Assembly (NCBI GenBank): GCA_002796995.1
Contig: PEKW01000006.1
Location: 310,001-374,000, forward strand
Source: Rhizobium sp.
Lineage (GTDB): Bacteria; Pseudomonadota; Alphaproteobacteria; Rhizobiales; Rhizobiaceae
DNA: 64,000 bases
Direction of reading: 5' to 3'
Made by a program: the position numbers and the translations under genes. Each line of letters opens with the position of its first letter. Within the stretch, counting starts at the first letter, position 1. Shown one piece after another: positions 29,545 through 39,118 of the stretch. The notes under the pieces are model-generated. The model had not been told where the DNA came from. It saw only the letters and a list, made by a program, of their open reading frames with translations, and ran no database searches.

Positions 29545-31089
29545 TCAGGCGGCCGAGATGGCCTGCTGCCGGCCGATCATGGCGCAGATGCCGTGTTCTT
29601 CGGCTGTGAATTCGGACCCCGTGATCGCGCCGAACGCCTCCGCCGCCTGCCGGCTGCGCGCTTCTGCATCACCCAGCGCATCCGGGCCGGTCAGCCGGAA
29701 CGAGACGGCGGAGAGCGGTCCGAACAGAAGCGCCCGCTCCAGTTCCGGCCATTCTGCCGGGTCCGGCTCGACCCCGGCACGGGCGGCAAACATCAACGCC
29801 GCCGCATTCATCGGCATGCTCGGCGGGCCGGCCCGCATCGCCCTGCTGCGCGCCACGCCTTCGCGCATCTCCGCCTGGGACGGCATTGGCCGTAGACCGG
29901 CGAAGCAATAGCTGATCCACCGCGCCTGCAGTTCGAGCACGGGCAGATAGGGGCCGACGAGGTCGTAGAGCCCGAGGAAGGCGAGCCCCGGCAGATCCGG
30001 ATGGAAGCTGTGATCGTGCAGATCGAGATGGGTCTCATCCAGATCGACCGCCTTGGCGATGTCTGCTTCGAGCCATGGCAGCGACAGACGGTATCCGGTG
30101 CCGAAGATGATGCCGTCCGCATCGAAGGCCGAACCGTCTTCGAACAACACCCTGCCGCCTTCGATCCTGCGGATCCAGGGCGCAACCGTGATCCGCCCTT
30201 CGGCGACCGCCGGCAGGAAATGGTGCGACTGGGTGATACCGGCCGCGAAGATATTCTCGTCCGGGGCCGGCGCGCCGAACTGTGCCGGATTGCCCGCAAC
30301 GCTCAGCACCTTCGCCTTCAACCCGGCCGCCAGCGCCTCAGGCGGTGCCACGGCCCCCAGGAGCGCCGAGGCGCGATTGAACATCACATGCTCGGTCGGC
30401 ACGCCGGCAATCAGCTTCGGCAGGACATAACGCTGGCGGCGGTTGGCGACCACGACCTTGGCGGCGCCGCCATAGGCAAGCTCCGAGGCGATCTCCAGCG
30501 CACTGATCGAACAGCCGGCGACCAGAACCTTGCGGCCGCGATAGCGCTCGACACCGTTATACTGGGCCGCATGTACCGCGCCCAGGCTGCCGCTGAAAGT
30601 GTCGAGGCCGGGAACCTCGGGAACTTGTGGCGTGCGGTGGCGGCCGCTGGCGACGATCGCCAGCTTGAACACTTCCTGACGGATACGGCCGCCAGCAACC
30701 GAACGCACGAGCCAGCCGCCCTCCGGTGCGCGCTCCAGCGCCTCGACGCGGGTCGAGAGCCGCAGATGCGGCAGGAGGCCGGTGGTGAAGGCATAGCGTT
30801 CGAGGTAGTCGAGCATGTCCTCCTGGGTCGGGTAGACCGGCGTGCCGGGCGCATGGTCGAGATCGGAGAAGGCCGTCATCACCCGGCTGGTATTGGTGCG
30901 CATGCCCGGCCAAGTGGCACTCGACGCCGAGGCCGAGTTCCACTGGCCGCCGACCCGGGCCGCGGCCTCGAAGATCACCGGCTCGAAACCGTGGGCGCGC
31001 AGCCATCGGCCCGCGGCGAGGCCACCCGGGCCTGCCCCGATGATCGCCACGGCATTCTCCGGCATGCTGATTGTCTGTTCCTGTTGCAT
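29545..31089 (-). CDS. flavin-containing monooxygenase (FAD/NAD(P)-binding)
   Basis: A 514-residue oxygenase with an FAD motif [15 protein letters not shown] (16-30) and a second dinucleotide motif [18 protein letters not shown] near 195. VGGQWN is followed by [23 protein letters not shown], and [14 protein letters not shown] is near 330. This is the layout of class B FMO/Baeyer-Villiger enzymes, which hydroxylate N or S atoms or insert oxygen into ketones; the substrate is unknown. AAGGAG lies 8 nt before the ATG at 31089. It is transcribed away from the two split-barrel genes and may be linked to them in function. Confidence 0.87.
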   Translation of the reverse strand: MQQEQTISMPENAVAIIGAGPGGLAAGRWLRAHGFEPVIFEAAARVGGQWNSASASSATWPGMRTNTSRVMTAFSDLDHAPGTPVYPTQEDMLDYLERYAFTTGLLPHLRLSTRVEALERAPEGGWLVRSVAGGRIRQEVFKLAIVASGRHRTPQVPEVPGLDTFSGSLGAVHAAQYNGVERYRGRKVLVAGCSISALEIASELAYGGAAKVVVANRRQRYVLPKLIAGVPTEHVMFNRASALLGAVAPPEALAAGLKAKVLSVAGNPAQFGAPAPDENIFAAGITQSHHFLPAVAEGRITVAPWIRRIEGGRVLFEDGSAFDADGIIFGTGYRLSLPWLEADIAKAVDLDETHLDLHDHSFHPDLPGLAFLGLYDLVGPYLPVLELQARWISYCFAGLRPMPSQAEMREGVARSRAMRAGPPSMPMNAAALMFAARAGVEPDPAEWPELERALLFGPLSAVSFRLTGPDALGDAEARSRQAAEAFGAITGSEFTAEEHGICAMIGRQQAISAA

Positions 31090-31230
31090 GAACTTGCTCC
31101 TTCGGCTGTGATGGAGCGTGGCTATAGGCGCATGCGCCGATGTCGTTTCCTAAAAGCTTCCTAAGCCGCGGATCGCTTATCCTAAAACCTGCATAACTGC
31201 GGTATGGATCGGTCCTTGAGGGAGAACACC

Positions 31231-31701
31231 ATGCTGGATGCGGAGCTTGCGGCTTTCATCGAAAGCCCGGTCATGCAGGTCGTCGGAACGGCGGACGCCG
31301 CCCAGCGGCCCGGGATCGCGCGCGGCGTCGGCGCCTGGCGCACAGGAGATCCGGACGCGATCGACCTCGTCCTCTCGGCCTGGCAATGGCCGGAAACGAT
31401 TGCCAACATCGAGGCGAACGGCCGCATCGCGGTGACTTTCTCCCGCCCCTCCGATTACGTCACCTACCAGATCAAGGGAACGGCGACGCTGAGGCCCGCC
31501 AATGCGGCGGAGATCGAGCGATCCGCCGGCTATACGGTCGCGATCGTCTCGGCATTGATGCGAAACGGCCTCCTGCCGGAAATCATCGCTCCCTGGCTCA
31601 CGACGCGCGACGCCATGGTCGCCACTATCAGGCTATCCTCGGTCTACGTGCAGACCCCCGGCGCGCAGGCCGGCACGAAGCGTGCGAGTACCGCCCCATG
31701 A
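31231..31701 (+). CDS. pyridoxamine 5'-phosphate oxidase-like FMN-binding protein
   Basis: A 156-residue split-barrel protein. The core reads FIESPVMQVVGTADAAQRPG, ANGRIAVTFSRPSDYVTYQIKG and TATLRPA, which is the FMN-binding barrel pattern. The ATG at 31231 has GAGGGAG 6 nt before it; an in-frame ATG 27 nt upstream is less likely. Its stop overlaps the start of the next gene (ATGA), so the two products are made together. The gene pair diverges from the flavin monooxygenase, with about 140 bp between the starts. Confidence 0.82.
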   Translation: MLDAELAAFIESPVMQVVGTADAAQRPGIARGVGAWRTGDPDAIDLVLSAWQWPETIANIEANGRIAVTFSRPSDYVTYQIKGTATLRPANAAEIERSAGYTVAIVSALMRNGLLPEIIAPWLTTRDAMVATIRLSSVYVQTPGAQAGTKRASTAP

Positions 31702-33026
31702 CGGGCACGCTTGCCGAACTCGAAGCCTGTTTCGAAGGCGTCATTCCGTCGATCATCTCGACGGCCGATGCAGACGGCCTTCCCAACATCTCCTATCTCT
31801 CGCATGTAGCGATCGTCGACGATCACCACGTCGCCCTGTCCAACCAGTTCTTCGCCAAGACCGCCGCCAATATCCGGCTCAATCCGCAGGCCACCCTTCT
31901 CGTCGTAGACGGACACAACGGCGCCCAGTTCCGCCTCGACCTGCAATTTGCCTATTCCATGGAGAGCGGTCCCCTGTTCGACAGCCTGGCCCTGCAGGTC
32001 GAAGCCAGCAGCGCCCAGGCCGGCATGGCCGACGTCATGCGCTTGCGGCATGTGGACGTCTTCCGGGTTCTCGCCGTCGTCGACATCCCCTCCCCGGTCG
32101 CAACGCCGGTCCGACGCAAGCTGGAGAGAAACCGTCTCGACGCCACACGCCGCATCGTCGAGCGGATCGCGGCTGCGGCGGACGTGGACGGCATCGTCGA
32201 TGCAATGCTCGACGGAATCCGTGAGGGTCTGGGTTTCCACCATGGCCTGTTCCTGCATTGCGAGCCCGACAAGGGCCAGGTCGTGGCGATCGGCAGCACC
32301 GGCTACGCCCCATCCGGCATCGGCGCCGAGGTTCCGCTCGGCGAGGGCCTGATCGGCGCGGCCGCCGGGAGCGGCAAGACGGTCAAGGTCAGCGACATGA
32401 GCCGCATCCGCCGTTTCGGTTCGGCGATCCGGGCGACAACGCCCGACGAGAACCGGACCCGCTCCATCTCCTTGCCCGGCATGGCCGAAGCGATGAGTCA
32501 GATTGCCGTGCCGCTGCTGGTGCAGGATACGGTGGAGGGCGTGCTGTTCTTCGAGAGCGCCGAGAGGCTCGCCTTCGGCCGCGACGATGAGGCGGCCCTC
32601 GCCATCATCGCCCGGCAGGCGGCCGCATCGCTCGCGCTGTGCGAACGCCTGTCGCTGGAGGGCGAGAGCGCGGGCCACCGCCCTTCCGACCCGCCGGCCG
32701 GCGAGATCCACATCGACGTCATCCATCACGGTTTCGACGACAGCGTCTTCGTCAACGGCGATTACGTCATCAAGGGCGTCGCCGGCCGACTGCTGGTCTT
32801 CATGATGGAGCAGAGCCTTGCGAGCGGACGACTGGAGTTTTCCAACCGCGAGATCCGGCTCGATACCAGCCTTCGGCTGCCGGACTTCAAGGACAATCTC
32901 GAGACCCGCCTGCTGCTCCTGCGGCGAAGGCTTGAGGAGAAGACGTTGCCTGTCCGCCTGATCCGCCTCGGGCGCGGCAAGATCGGGCTGGAATTCGACG
33001 GACATCTGCGGCTGACGCGCCAGTGA
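31698..33026 (+). CDS. three-domain protein: PNPOx-like barrel, GAF, winged-helix-like tail
   Basis: A 442-residue protein. Residues 1-130 form a second PNPOx-like barrel (GVIPSIISTADADGLPNISYLSHVAIV by its ends; NQFFAKTAANIRLNPQATLLV). Residues about 145-310 are a GAF domain (GFHHGLFLHCEPDKGQVVAIG; VPLGEGLIGAAAGSGKTVKV; MSQIAVPLLVQDTVEGVLFF). The tail, about 325-442, includes VAGRLLVFMMEQ, GRLEFSNREIRLD and KDNLETRLLLLRRRLEE, and resembles a winged helix-turn-helix of the OmpR/SARP kind, so this may be a flavin- or redox-sensing transcription factor. That reading of the tail is inference. It overlaps the preceding barrel gene by 4 nt. Confidence 0.8.
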   Translation: MTGTLAELEACFEGVIPSIISTADADGLPNISYLSHVAIVDDHHVALSNQFFAKTAANIRLNPQATLLVVDGHNGAQFRLDLQFAYSMESGPLFDSLALQVEASSAQAGMADVMRLRHVDVFRVLAVVDIPSPVATPVRRKLERNRLDATRRIVERIAAAADVDGIVDAMLDGIREGLGFHHGLFLHCEPDKGQVVAIGSTGYAPSGIGAEVPLGEGLIGAAAGSGKTVKVSDMSRIRRFGSAIRATTPDENRTRSISLPGMAEAMSQIAVPLLVQDTVEGVLFFESAERLAFGRDDEAALAIIARQAAASLALCERLSLEGESAGHRPSDPPAGEIHIDVIHHGFDDSVFVNGDYVIKGVAGRLLVFMMEQSLASGRLEFSNREIRLDTSLRLPDFKDNLETRLLLLRRRLEEKTLPVRLIRLGRGKIGLEFDGHLRLTRQ

Positions 33027-33053
33027 GAGCCACCGCCGCGCCAGGCGCGGCTG

Positions 33054-33884
33054 TCAAACTCCGCTCAGCACCAGGATCAGCGGCTTTCGCGGCAGGCTGC
33101 GCACCGAGACGTTGACAGTGGTGGTGTTAGCAATCTTCCAGTCGAAGCTCGGATCGAACATGGCGAGGAAAGTCTCGATCGGCGGACCACGGCGATGCAT
33201 CGGCAGGATCAGCGCCGAGCGCAGGCGCTTGATGGTGTTGCTCATGCTCTGCGCGCCCATCGTCAGCCCGCCGTCGACGGGCACCATGACGACGTCCAGC
33301 CGCCCGATCTCGGCGAAATGCGCGTCGGTCAGTTCGTGGTGCAGATGGCCGAGATGGCCGATGCACAGGCCCGCCACCTCGAAGATGAAGATCGAATTGC
33401 CGTTCGGCTCGAAGGCACCGCCCCAGCTGCGGATATCGGTCGGCACGTTGCGGATATAGGCGTCGCCGACGACGATGCGATGCTCGGCCTTCTCTCCCGG
33501 CCGTTCGTCGTTCCATCCATGCAATACGGTCGTGATGCCCGGATCGGGCATCAGCGTATAGTGGCTCGAATGGGCCTTGTTCATCGTCACCACGTCGGGA
33601 AGCTGCGCGGTGCGGAGCCAGCCGTTGAAATCCGTGGCGATCGAGATCCCGCCCGGCGTTTCGATCTGGAAGGTCGAATGGCCGAGAAAGCGGATCGTCA
33701 CCTCTTCGTCTAGGGCGGCGAATTGCGGCCGCAGCGGCTCGGGCTTGAAGGCGGCGAAAGTGGCGGAGGGAAGCCTCTCCGCGACCAGCTGGCACTGGCT
33801 GACCGGCGGCCGGTCATTCTCGGCGGCGGCGGACGTCGCAAGAACCGTCATGGCGCAAAGCGAAAGGAACAGTCTCAGCAGCAT
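33054..33884 (-). CDS. exported metallo-beta-lactamase-fold hydrolase (UlaG-like)
   Basis: A 276-residue protein. The start at 33884 gives a signal peptide (MLLRLFLSLCAMTVLATSAAA). The body has VTIRFLGHSTFQIETPGG, NKAHSSHYT, IGHLGHLHHELTDAHF and VVMVPVDGG, a metal-dependent hydrolase of the UlaG/RomA branch; the first metal motif is MNKAHSSHYT in place of a full HxHxDH. The periplasmic location makes an ascorbate-lactonase role unlikely. It converges with the GAF-protein gene and is followed in the same direction by nothing obvious. Confidence 0.8.
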   Translation of the reverse strand: MLLRLFLSLCAMTVLATSAAAENDRPPVSQCQLVAERLPSATFAAFKPEPLRPQFAALDEEVTIRFLGHSTFQIETPGGISIATDFNGWLRTAQLPDVVTMNKAHSSHYTLMPDPGITTVLHGWNDERPGEKAEHRIVVGDAYIRNVPTDIRSWGGAFEPNGNSIFIFEVAGLCIGHLGHLHHELTDAHFAEIGRLDVVMVPVDGGLTMGAQSMSNTIKRLRSALILPMHRRGPPIETFLAMFDPSFDWKIANTTTVNVSVRSLPRKPLILVLSGV

Positions 33885-33995
33885 CGGCCGCTCCCGTACC
33901 TCGTTCAGACGGAGAAAGCATGCGGCAGAGCAAAGGCCGGGTAAAGCCGCGAGCCAAGCCCACGGCCTCACAATGGCGTTACCGAAGGCGGAGGA

Positions 33996-35348
33996 TCAGT
34001 CGACCGCGCGGCGCTCCAGACGCTTCAGCCCGTCGAGCACCTCCGCCGAAGCCACTTCCACGCAACGCAGTTCGCTCAGCGCCCCGCGGATGTCGCCCGC
34101 ATTGTAACGGCGCACCGCTTCAATGCCGTGGCTGTGGACGCGCGCATGCGGATCTTCGATCGCGACGAATTCCGGGCTACCGGCCAGCGCGGTGTGACGG
34201 CAACCGTCATACCACTTGCCGAGGCGGCAGGTGTGGTGATCGGCAAGCTCGTTCGGCTTCAGACCTTCGCGGCCAATAATCATGTTGGCGAGACGGCGCT
34301 TCCAGATGACGTGGTCAGACTGGGCGAGCTTGACGATCTTGCCGGGCACATTGGTGCCGCTGAGTGCCTGCAGGCGCGCATTGAGGCCACCCTGCGCCTG
34401 CTCCATTGCGCCGACGATGCCTTCCAGCTGGGCCGTTGCCTTGCCGGAGCTGGCCGCCACGGTGCTGACGCCGCTCGCAACGTTCTGCGAGGCTTCACGC
34501 TGCTGGTTGAGCGCCACCGAAATGTGATCGGCATTGGTGATGACGTTGTCGAGTTCCTTGGCGGCGACGGTCAACGCGTCCTGCAGCGTGACCAGCGAGC
34601 GGCTGCCCAGCTCGGCGGATTCGCGGCTCGAGGTCATGGCGTTGACCATTGCGGTCAGCCCGCTGTCGAGCTTGCCGATGATGTTGCCGATCTCCAGCGT
34701 CGCATTGGCGGTCCGGTCGGAAAGCGCCTTCACTTCGGCTGCAACGACGGCAAAGCCGCGGCCGGCCTCCCCGGCGCGGGCGGCTTCGACCGCGGCGTTG
34801 ATGGCCAGCATATTGGTCTGCGAGGCGATCTTCTTGATGTTGCCGGCGATCGTCGAAATGCTGGTGCCGAGGTCGTGGATGGCGCCGATCCGCTCATTGG
34901 TCTCGACGAGCGCGCTGTTGATGGCGGTCATGCGCTGACTGGTCTCGATCAGGGCCTGCCCGCTGGTCTTGCAGGTCTCGCCGGCGCGCCGCGCATTGTG
35001 CAGGATTTCCTCGCCGTGCTGCGCCACCTCGTTGACGGTCGCCGCCATCTCCTCCGCCGCGGCGGCAATGCCTTGCGCTTCGTCGTCGACCTGGCGGAGA
35101 TCGTAGAGCAGATGGGCCGACATGCCCGCCGTCTCGTTGACGCTCACCGAGACGGACACCACGTCGTCGAGCTGCGCCGATGTCTGGCCGCGGGAGCGTT
35201 CGATCAGCGCGGCGATGGTGCGCGACAAGGCGTCCGATCCGGTCGGCACGCGGCTGAAATCGTCGTTGAGCGCCGCTTCCACGCAGGAGAGAAGATCATC
35301 GGCATCGGAGGGGGATTCGGTAAAAAGCGCATGCGCGGCGGAACTCAA
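33996..35348 (-). CDS. soluble methyl-accepting chemotaxis protein with CZB zinc domain
   Basis: A 450-residue chemoreceptor with no membrane helix, so it is cytoplasmic. The signalling domain contains [36 protein letters not shown] (by its ends) near residues 170-205. The C-terminus (about 345-445) is a CZB domain: [25 protein letters not shown] and HARVHSHG supply the 3-His/1-Cys zinc ligands. CZB receptors sense free zinc or hypochlorous acid through the zinc-cysteine core. It is a single gene 112 nt upstream of the metallo-hydrolase gene and separated from ymdB by a 134-bp region. Confidence 0.92.
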   Translation of the reverse strand: MSSAAHALFTESPSDADDLLSCVEAALNDDFSRVPTGSDALSRTIAALIERSRGQTSAQLDDVVSVSVSVNETAGMSAHLLYDLRQVDDEAQGIAAAAEEMAATVNEVAQHGEEILHNARRAGETCKTSGQALIETSQRMTAINSALVETNERIGAIHDLGTSISTIAGNIKKIASQTNMLAINAAVEAARAGEAGRGFAVVAAEVKALSDRTANATLEIGNIIGKLDSGLTAMVNAMTSSRESAELGSRSLVTLQDALTVAAKELDNVITNADHISVALNQQREASQNVASGVSTVAASSGKATAQLEGIVGAMEQAQGGLNARLQALSGTNVPGKIVKLAQSDHVIWKRRLANMIIGREGLKPNELADHHTCRLGKWYDGCRHTALAGSPEFVAIEDPHARVHSHGIEAVRRYNAGDIRGALSELRCVEVASAEVLDGLKRLERRAVD

Positions 35349-35482
35349 AGTCTTCTCCCAAAAACTGAATGTCTTGTGGAGCTTAAACCGAGAAACCTCC
35401 GCCCCACCTCAGGGCAAATTATTGCCAGATTGAGTTAATTAAACTTTTACGGATCGGCACTCGCCGCAGATTTAACGCCCGG

Positions 35483-36307
35483 TCAACGCCAGAAGTCCGG
35501 AAGGGCCTCGGCGAGCCGCGGTCCGAGGCGCAGCGGCGCGATCTTTTCTGCGAGACCGGTGCGATCGGAGATCTCCACGCCGACGCCGCAGATGGTCGCC
35601 GGACCATGCGCCGCCTCGAAACGACCCTTCGGCATCTTGGAAATGAACCGGTTGAGCGGCTCTTCCTTCTCCATGCCGAGCGAGGAGTCATAGTCGCCGC
35701 ACATGCCGGCATCCGACATATAGGCGGTGCCGCCGTTGAGGATCTGGTGGTCGGCGGTCGGCACATGGGTGTGGGTACCGACGACGAAGCTGGCGCGGCC
35801 GTCGACGAAATGGCCGAAGCATTGCTTCTCGCTGGTCGCCTCGGCATGGAAGTCGAAGATGATCGCGTCGGCCTGTTCCTTCAGCGGGCAGGCCGCCAGG
35901 ATCGTCTCGGCCGACTTGAAGGGATCGTCGAGCTCGGGGTGCATGAACACCCGGCCCATGATGTTGGCGACGAGAATACGGGCGCCGTTGCGGGCATAGA
36001 AAATGCCCGACCCCTTGCCCGGCGTGCCGGCCGGATAGTTGGCGGGGCGCAGGAACTGGTCGTGCCGCTCGCAGAAGCTGACGGCTTCCTTCTGGTCCCA
36101 GACGTGGTTCCCAGTGGTCACGACATCGGCGCCGGCATTGATCGTCTCGAGATAGATGTCTTCGGTGATGCCGAAGCCGCCGGCGGCATTCTCCCCGTTG
36201 ACGATGACGAAATCCAGCTTCAGGTCGGAGATCAGGCCGGGCAGACGCTCCCACACCGCGGTACGCCCCGTCTTGCCAACCATGTCTCCGAGAAAAAGAA
36301 GCCGCAT
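35483..36307 (-). CDS. YmdB-family metallophosphoesterase
   Basis: A 274-residue enzyme. Signatures are MRLLFLGDMVGKTGR, VNGENAAGGFGI, TTGNHVWDQKE, IIFDFHAEATSEK and VVGTHTHVPTADHQIL, which together are diagnostic of the YmdB phosphodiesterase family. Bacillus YmdB hydrolyses 2',3'-cyclic nucleotides and affects biofilm and RNA turnover; the role in rhizobia is not established. It is 19 nt downstream of the formyl-THF cyclo-ligase gene on the same strand, so the two form an operon. Confidence 0.92.
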   Translation of the reverse strand: MRLLFLGDMVGKTGRTAVWERLPGLISDLKLDFVIVNGENAAGGFGITEDIYLETINAGADVVTTGNHVWDQKEAVSFCERHDQFLRPANYPAGTPGKGSGIFYARNGARILVANIMGRVFMHPELDDPFKSAETILAACPLKEQADAIIFDFHAEATSEKQCFGHFVDGRASFVVGTHTHVPTADHQILNGGTAYMSDAGMCGDYDSSLGMEKEEPLNRFISKMPKGRFEAAHGPATICGVGVEISDRTGLAEKIAPLRLGPRLAEALPDFWR

Positions 36308-36326
36308 TCCACCTGTCCAATCGCCT

Positions 36327-36899
36327 TCAGAATTTTCTGAACCCGCTCTCGGTCAGTATGGCCTGCAGCCGGACGTCGTGCGGTTCTGCCGGCACTTCTG
36401 CCACCTCCTGGCAGTCGAATGCAATGCCGATAAGCCTGGGATCCCTGCCTTTTTGCAGCAATCGCGCGATCGCACGGTCATAATGACCCGCACCGTAGCC
36501 GATGCGGTTGCCCAGGGCATCGAAGGCCGAGAGCGGTACGAGCAAGATCTCGGGGTCGAGAACGGCCGCATCCGGACTTGGGCCGCGGGTTCCAAAGCCC
36601 GTGTCGACGAGCTCCACGCCGGTCACCAGTTCGCGGAAGACGATGGTCATCCGATCCTGCACGATCGGCAGGCAGAGCCGTGCGCCGCGCGCCTTCAGCC
36701 GCGCCATCAGCGGCCGGATGTCGGCCTCCGAGCGGATCGGCAGGAAACCGGAAATGATCGTGCCGGGCTCGAAATCGAAGGCGTCGCCGCCATGATCGGC
36801 CATCCGCAGGCTGAATTCGGTGCGGGTCTCCGCCGGGAGCTGATCCCGGGCGGCCAGCCTTTCATTGCGAAACTGCGCCTTGAGGTCTTTGATCGTCAT
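36327..36899 (-). CDS. 5-formyltetrahydrofolate cyclo-ligase
   Basis: A 190-residue ATP-dependent enzyme that returns 5-formyl-THF to the one-carbon pool as 5,10-methenyl-THF. It has the family's GTIISGFLPIRSEADIRPL segment, ARLCLPIVQ, and the C-terminal LLVPLSAFDALGNRIGYGAGHYDRAI (by its ends). The start at 36899 (MTIKDLKAQFRNERLAARDQ) is chosen over an open but unconserved extension. In many bacteria it directly follows zapA and the 6S RNA; here cfa, a PaiB-like gene and lysE lie in between. Confidence 0.94.
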   Translation of the reverse strand: MTIKDLKAQFRNERLAARDQLPAETRTEFSLRMADHGGDAFDFEPGTIISGFLPIRSEADIRPLMARLKARGARLCLPIVQDRMTIVFRELVTGVELVDTGFGTRGPSPDAAVLDPEILLVPLSAFDALGNRIGYGAGHYDRAIARLLQKGRDPRLIGIAFDCQEVAEVPAEPHDVRLQAILTESGFRKF

Positions 36900-37086
36900 A
36901 CGTGCTCGTCCTCGAAATGGGCGGGACGATAGCCGGGATGGCCGGCCTTGCAAAGCCGGCAGACACCCTCGAATTCCCGATTGATCGCCGGCCCACCGCC
37001 ACCGCATCCCGGATTTTTAACAGGTGCGGTGCTGCGCTTTTTCGCTAACATGGTGGCCTGATTGGTGAAACCGCCATGAGGTGCGC

Positions 37087-38331
37087 ATGTTTCTGCTGTC
37101 GCATATGCTCAAATCCTTCATCCGCAAGGGCCAGTTGACCGTCATCGATGCCGAGGGAAAGCGGCATGTCTTCGGCGGCGGCGAGCCCGGTCCGCAGGTC
37201 ACGATGCGGCTGACCGATCCGAAGCTCTATCGTTCGCTGGTGTTCAAGGCGGAGCTGGTCGCCGGCGAGGCCTATATGGACGGAACCATGCGCTTCGAGG
37301 AAGGCTCGAGCCTGCGCGATTTCCTGATGCTGTTCTCGGTCAACCGCCTGTCGCTCGGCTCCTATCCGATTCAGAAGGTCCTGCGCGCCATCAAGATGCG
37401 CTTCCGCAAAAGCCTGCAATCGAACAGCAAGGGCGAGGCGCAGCGCAACGTCGCGCACCACTACGACCTCGGCAATGAATTCTACAAGCTCTTCCTCGAC
37501 GAGAACATGCTCTATTCCTGCGCCTATTTCCGCGAGGAGGGCGAGACGCTGGAACAGGCGCAGCGCAACAAGCTGAGGCTGCTGGCCGCCAAGCTCAACC
37601 TGAAACCCGGCATGAAGGTGCTCGACATCGGCTGCGGCTGGGGTGACCTGGCGCTCTATCTCGCCCAGCTGGAGGACGTGTCCGTGATCGGCGTGACCCT
37701 GTCGAAGGAGCAGCACGCGCTAGCGACCAAACGAGCGAAAGATGCCGGCCTTGCCGGCCGCGTGCGGTTCGAGCTGAAGGACTATCGCGATGTGGAGGAG
37801 ACCTTCGACCGCATCGTCTCGGTCGGCATGTTCGAGCATGTCGGCGTGCAGCACTATGACGAGTTCTTCAAGAAGCTGAACGCGCTGATGCCGGACGACG
37901 GCGTCGCCGTCATCCACTCCATCGGCCATATGAGCCCGCCGGGCATGACCAGCCCCTGGCTGCGCAAGTACATCTTCCCCGGCGGCTATTCCCCGGCGCT
38001 GTCGGAAGTGGTGTCCGTCACCGAGCAGAACAGCCTGTGGGTCACCGACATCGAGGTCCTGCGTCTGCACTACGCGCTGACGCTCGCGCATTGGTGCAAT
38101 CGCTTCGAGGCCAACCGCGACAAGGTGGTCGCCATGTATGACGAGCGTTTCGCACGCATGTGGGAATTCTATCTCATCAGCTGCGAGATGATGTTCCGCG
38201 CCGGCAGCCAGATGGTCTTCCACCTTCAGCTGTCGCGCAAGCGTGATGCGGCGCCGATCGTGCGGGACTACGTGACCGACAGGCAGCGCGCCTATATCGA
38301 GCGCGAGAAGGAACTGGGCCTTGCCGTCTGA
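37087..38331 (+). CDS. cfa: cyclopropane-fatty-acyl-phospholipid synthase
   Basis: A 414-residue SAM-dependent enzyme that cyclopropanates unsaturated acyl chains in membrane lipids. The SAM motif is VLDIGCGWGDLALYLAQ near 178-194. YSCAYFREEGETLEQAQ, VTLSKEQHALA, VSVGMFEHVG and FPGGYSPALSE match the Cfa family. The ATG at 37087 with GAGG 5 nt upstream is used; a GTG 6 nt earlier is possible. It diverges from the cyclo-ligase gene and converges with the PaiB-like gene, with only 9 nt between stops. Confidence 0.95.
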   Translation: MFLLSHMLKSFIRKGQLTVIDAEGKRHVFGGGEPGPQVTMRLTDPKLYRSLVFKAELVAGEAYMDGTMRFEEGSSLRDFLMLFSVNRLSLGSYPIQKVLRAIKMRFRKSLQSNSKGEAQRNVAHHYDLGNEFYKLFLDENMLYSCAYFREEGETLEQAQRNKLRLLAAKLNLKPGMKVLDIGCGWGDLALYLAQLEDVSVIGVTLSKEQHALATKRAKDAGLAGRVRFELKDYRDVEETFDRIVSVGMFEHVGVQHYDEFFKKLNALMPDDGVAVIHSIGHMSPPGMTSPWLRKYIFPGGYSPALSEVVSVTEQNSLWVTDIEVLRLHYALTLAHWCNRFEANRDKVVAMYDERFARMWEFYLISCEMMFRAGSQMVFHLQLSRKRDAAPIVRDYVTDRQRAYIEREKELGLAV

Positions 38332-38340
38332 GGCATAAGA

Positions 38341-38982
38341 CTAGTCGAGCCCGCCATAGGTCTTGACCAGGTCGGCCATCGCGCGTGCCTCGGCGGTCCC
38401 CATGCCCGTCAGGCCCTCCGCGACGCCCCGGCGGTCCGGCTCGCCCCGGTTCTGGCTGACCTTCCACTTGCCGTCGATCGCGGTGATCTCGACCTCGATG
38501 CCGACAATGCCCTTCAACTGCGCGATGATGAACTCGTCGGGCGCATCGCCGACAGCCCAGGGTATCATGCGCTTGCTCTCGTGGCCGTCGGTCAGCCGGT
38601 CGACCTGCGCCCGGATCCACTGGCTGTCCTCGATCACCCGCACCCTGCCCCTAACCTGAACGATGGCGTAGTTCCAGGTGGGCACGACCTTGCCTGTCTC
38701 GCGCTTGGTTTCGTACCAGGATGGCGTGATGTAGTGTTCGGCGCCCTGGAAGACGATCAGCGCCTCCGCACCCTTGGCCAGCGCCCGCCATTGCGGATTG
38801 GCCCTTGCCATATGCGCCTGCAGCGTGCCCAGCCCATGGCTCTCCTTCGCCAGCCGGAAGGGGATCGGATTGGCGATCAGCCCATCCTCGCCGGACGAAA
38901 TCAGCAGCCCGAGCGGATGATTGCGGATGAGGGCATGCTGGACGTCGAGGCGTTCCTCGCGAAAATGCGGCGGCTGGTACAT
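38341..38982 (-). CDS. FMN-binding negative transcriptional regulator (PaiB family)
   Basis: A 213-residue split-barrel protein. It begins MYQPPHFREERLDVQHALIR and continues HPLGLLISSGEDGLIANPIPF, GAEHYITPSWYETKRETGKVVPTWNY (by its ends) and VEITAIDGKWKVSQNR, all typical of PaiB. Bacillus PaiB helps repress sporulation and protease genes; whether this one binds DNA is unknown. The start at 38982 is used because the extension upstream is not conserved. It lies alone between cfa (convergent) and lysE (divergent). Confidence 0.9.
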   Translation of the reverse strand: MYQPPHFREERLDVQHALIRNHPLGLLISSGEDGLIANPIPFRLAKESHGLGTLQAHMARANPQWRALAKGAEALIVFQGAEHYITPSWYETKRETGKVVPTWNYAIVQVRGRVRVIEDSQWIRAQVDRLTDGHESKRMIPWAVGDAPDEFIIAQLKGIVGIEVEITAIDGKWKVSQNRGEPDRRGVAEGLTGMGTAEARAMADLVKTYGGLD

Positions 38983-39118
38983 GCGGACTCTCCCGGGCAC
39001 GGACGGAGAGGCCCTATGAAGCAGCACCGCAGCCGCGCGTCAACACCACCTCCTTGTTGCGAAGTCGCACGCTGCGGGATAGAAAAGAGCTCCTCCTCCT
39101 GCGAGCCGGTATGCGCCC

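Noticed and set aside
31090..31230. Riboswitch in the intergenic region between the monooxygenase and the barrel genes
   Set aside because: No FMN-riboswitch or other conserved core could be read in the 141 bp.
36900..37086. 6S RNA directly upstream of the cyclo-ligase gene
   Set aside because: This is a location where 6S is sometimes found, but no closing stem or internal motif was seen; the candidate near zapA is much better.
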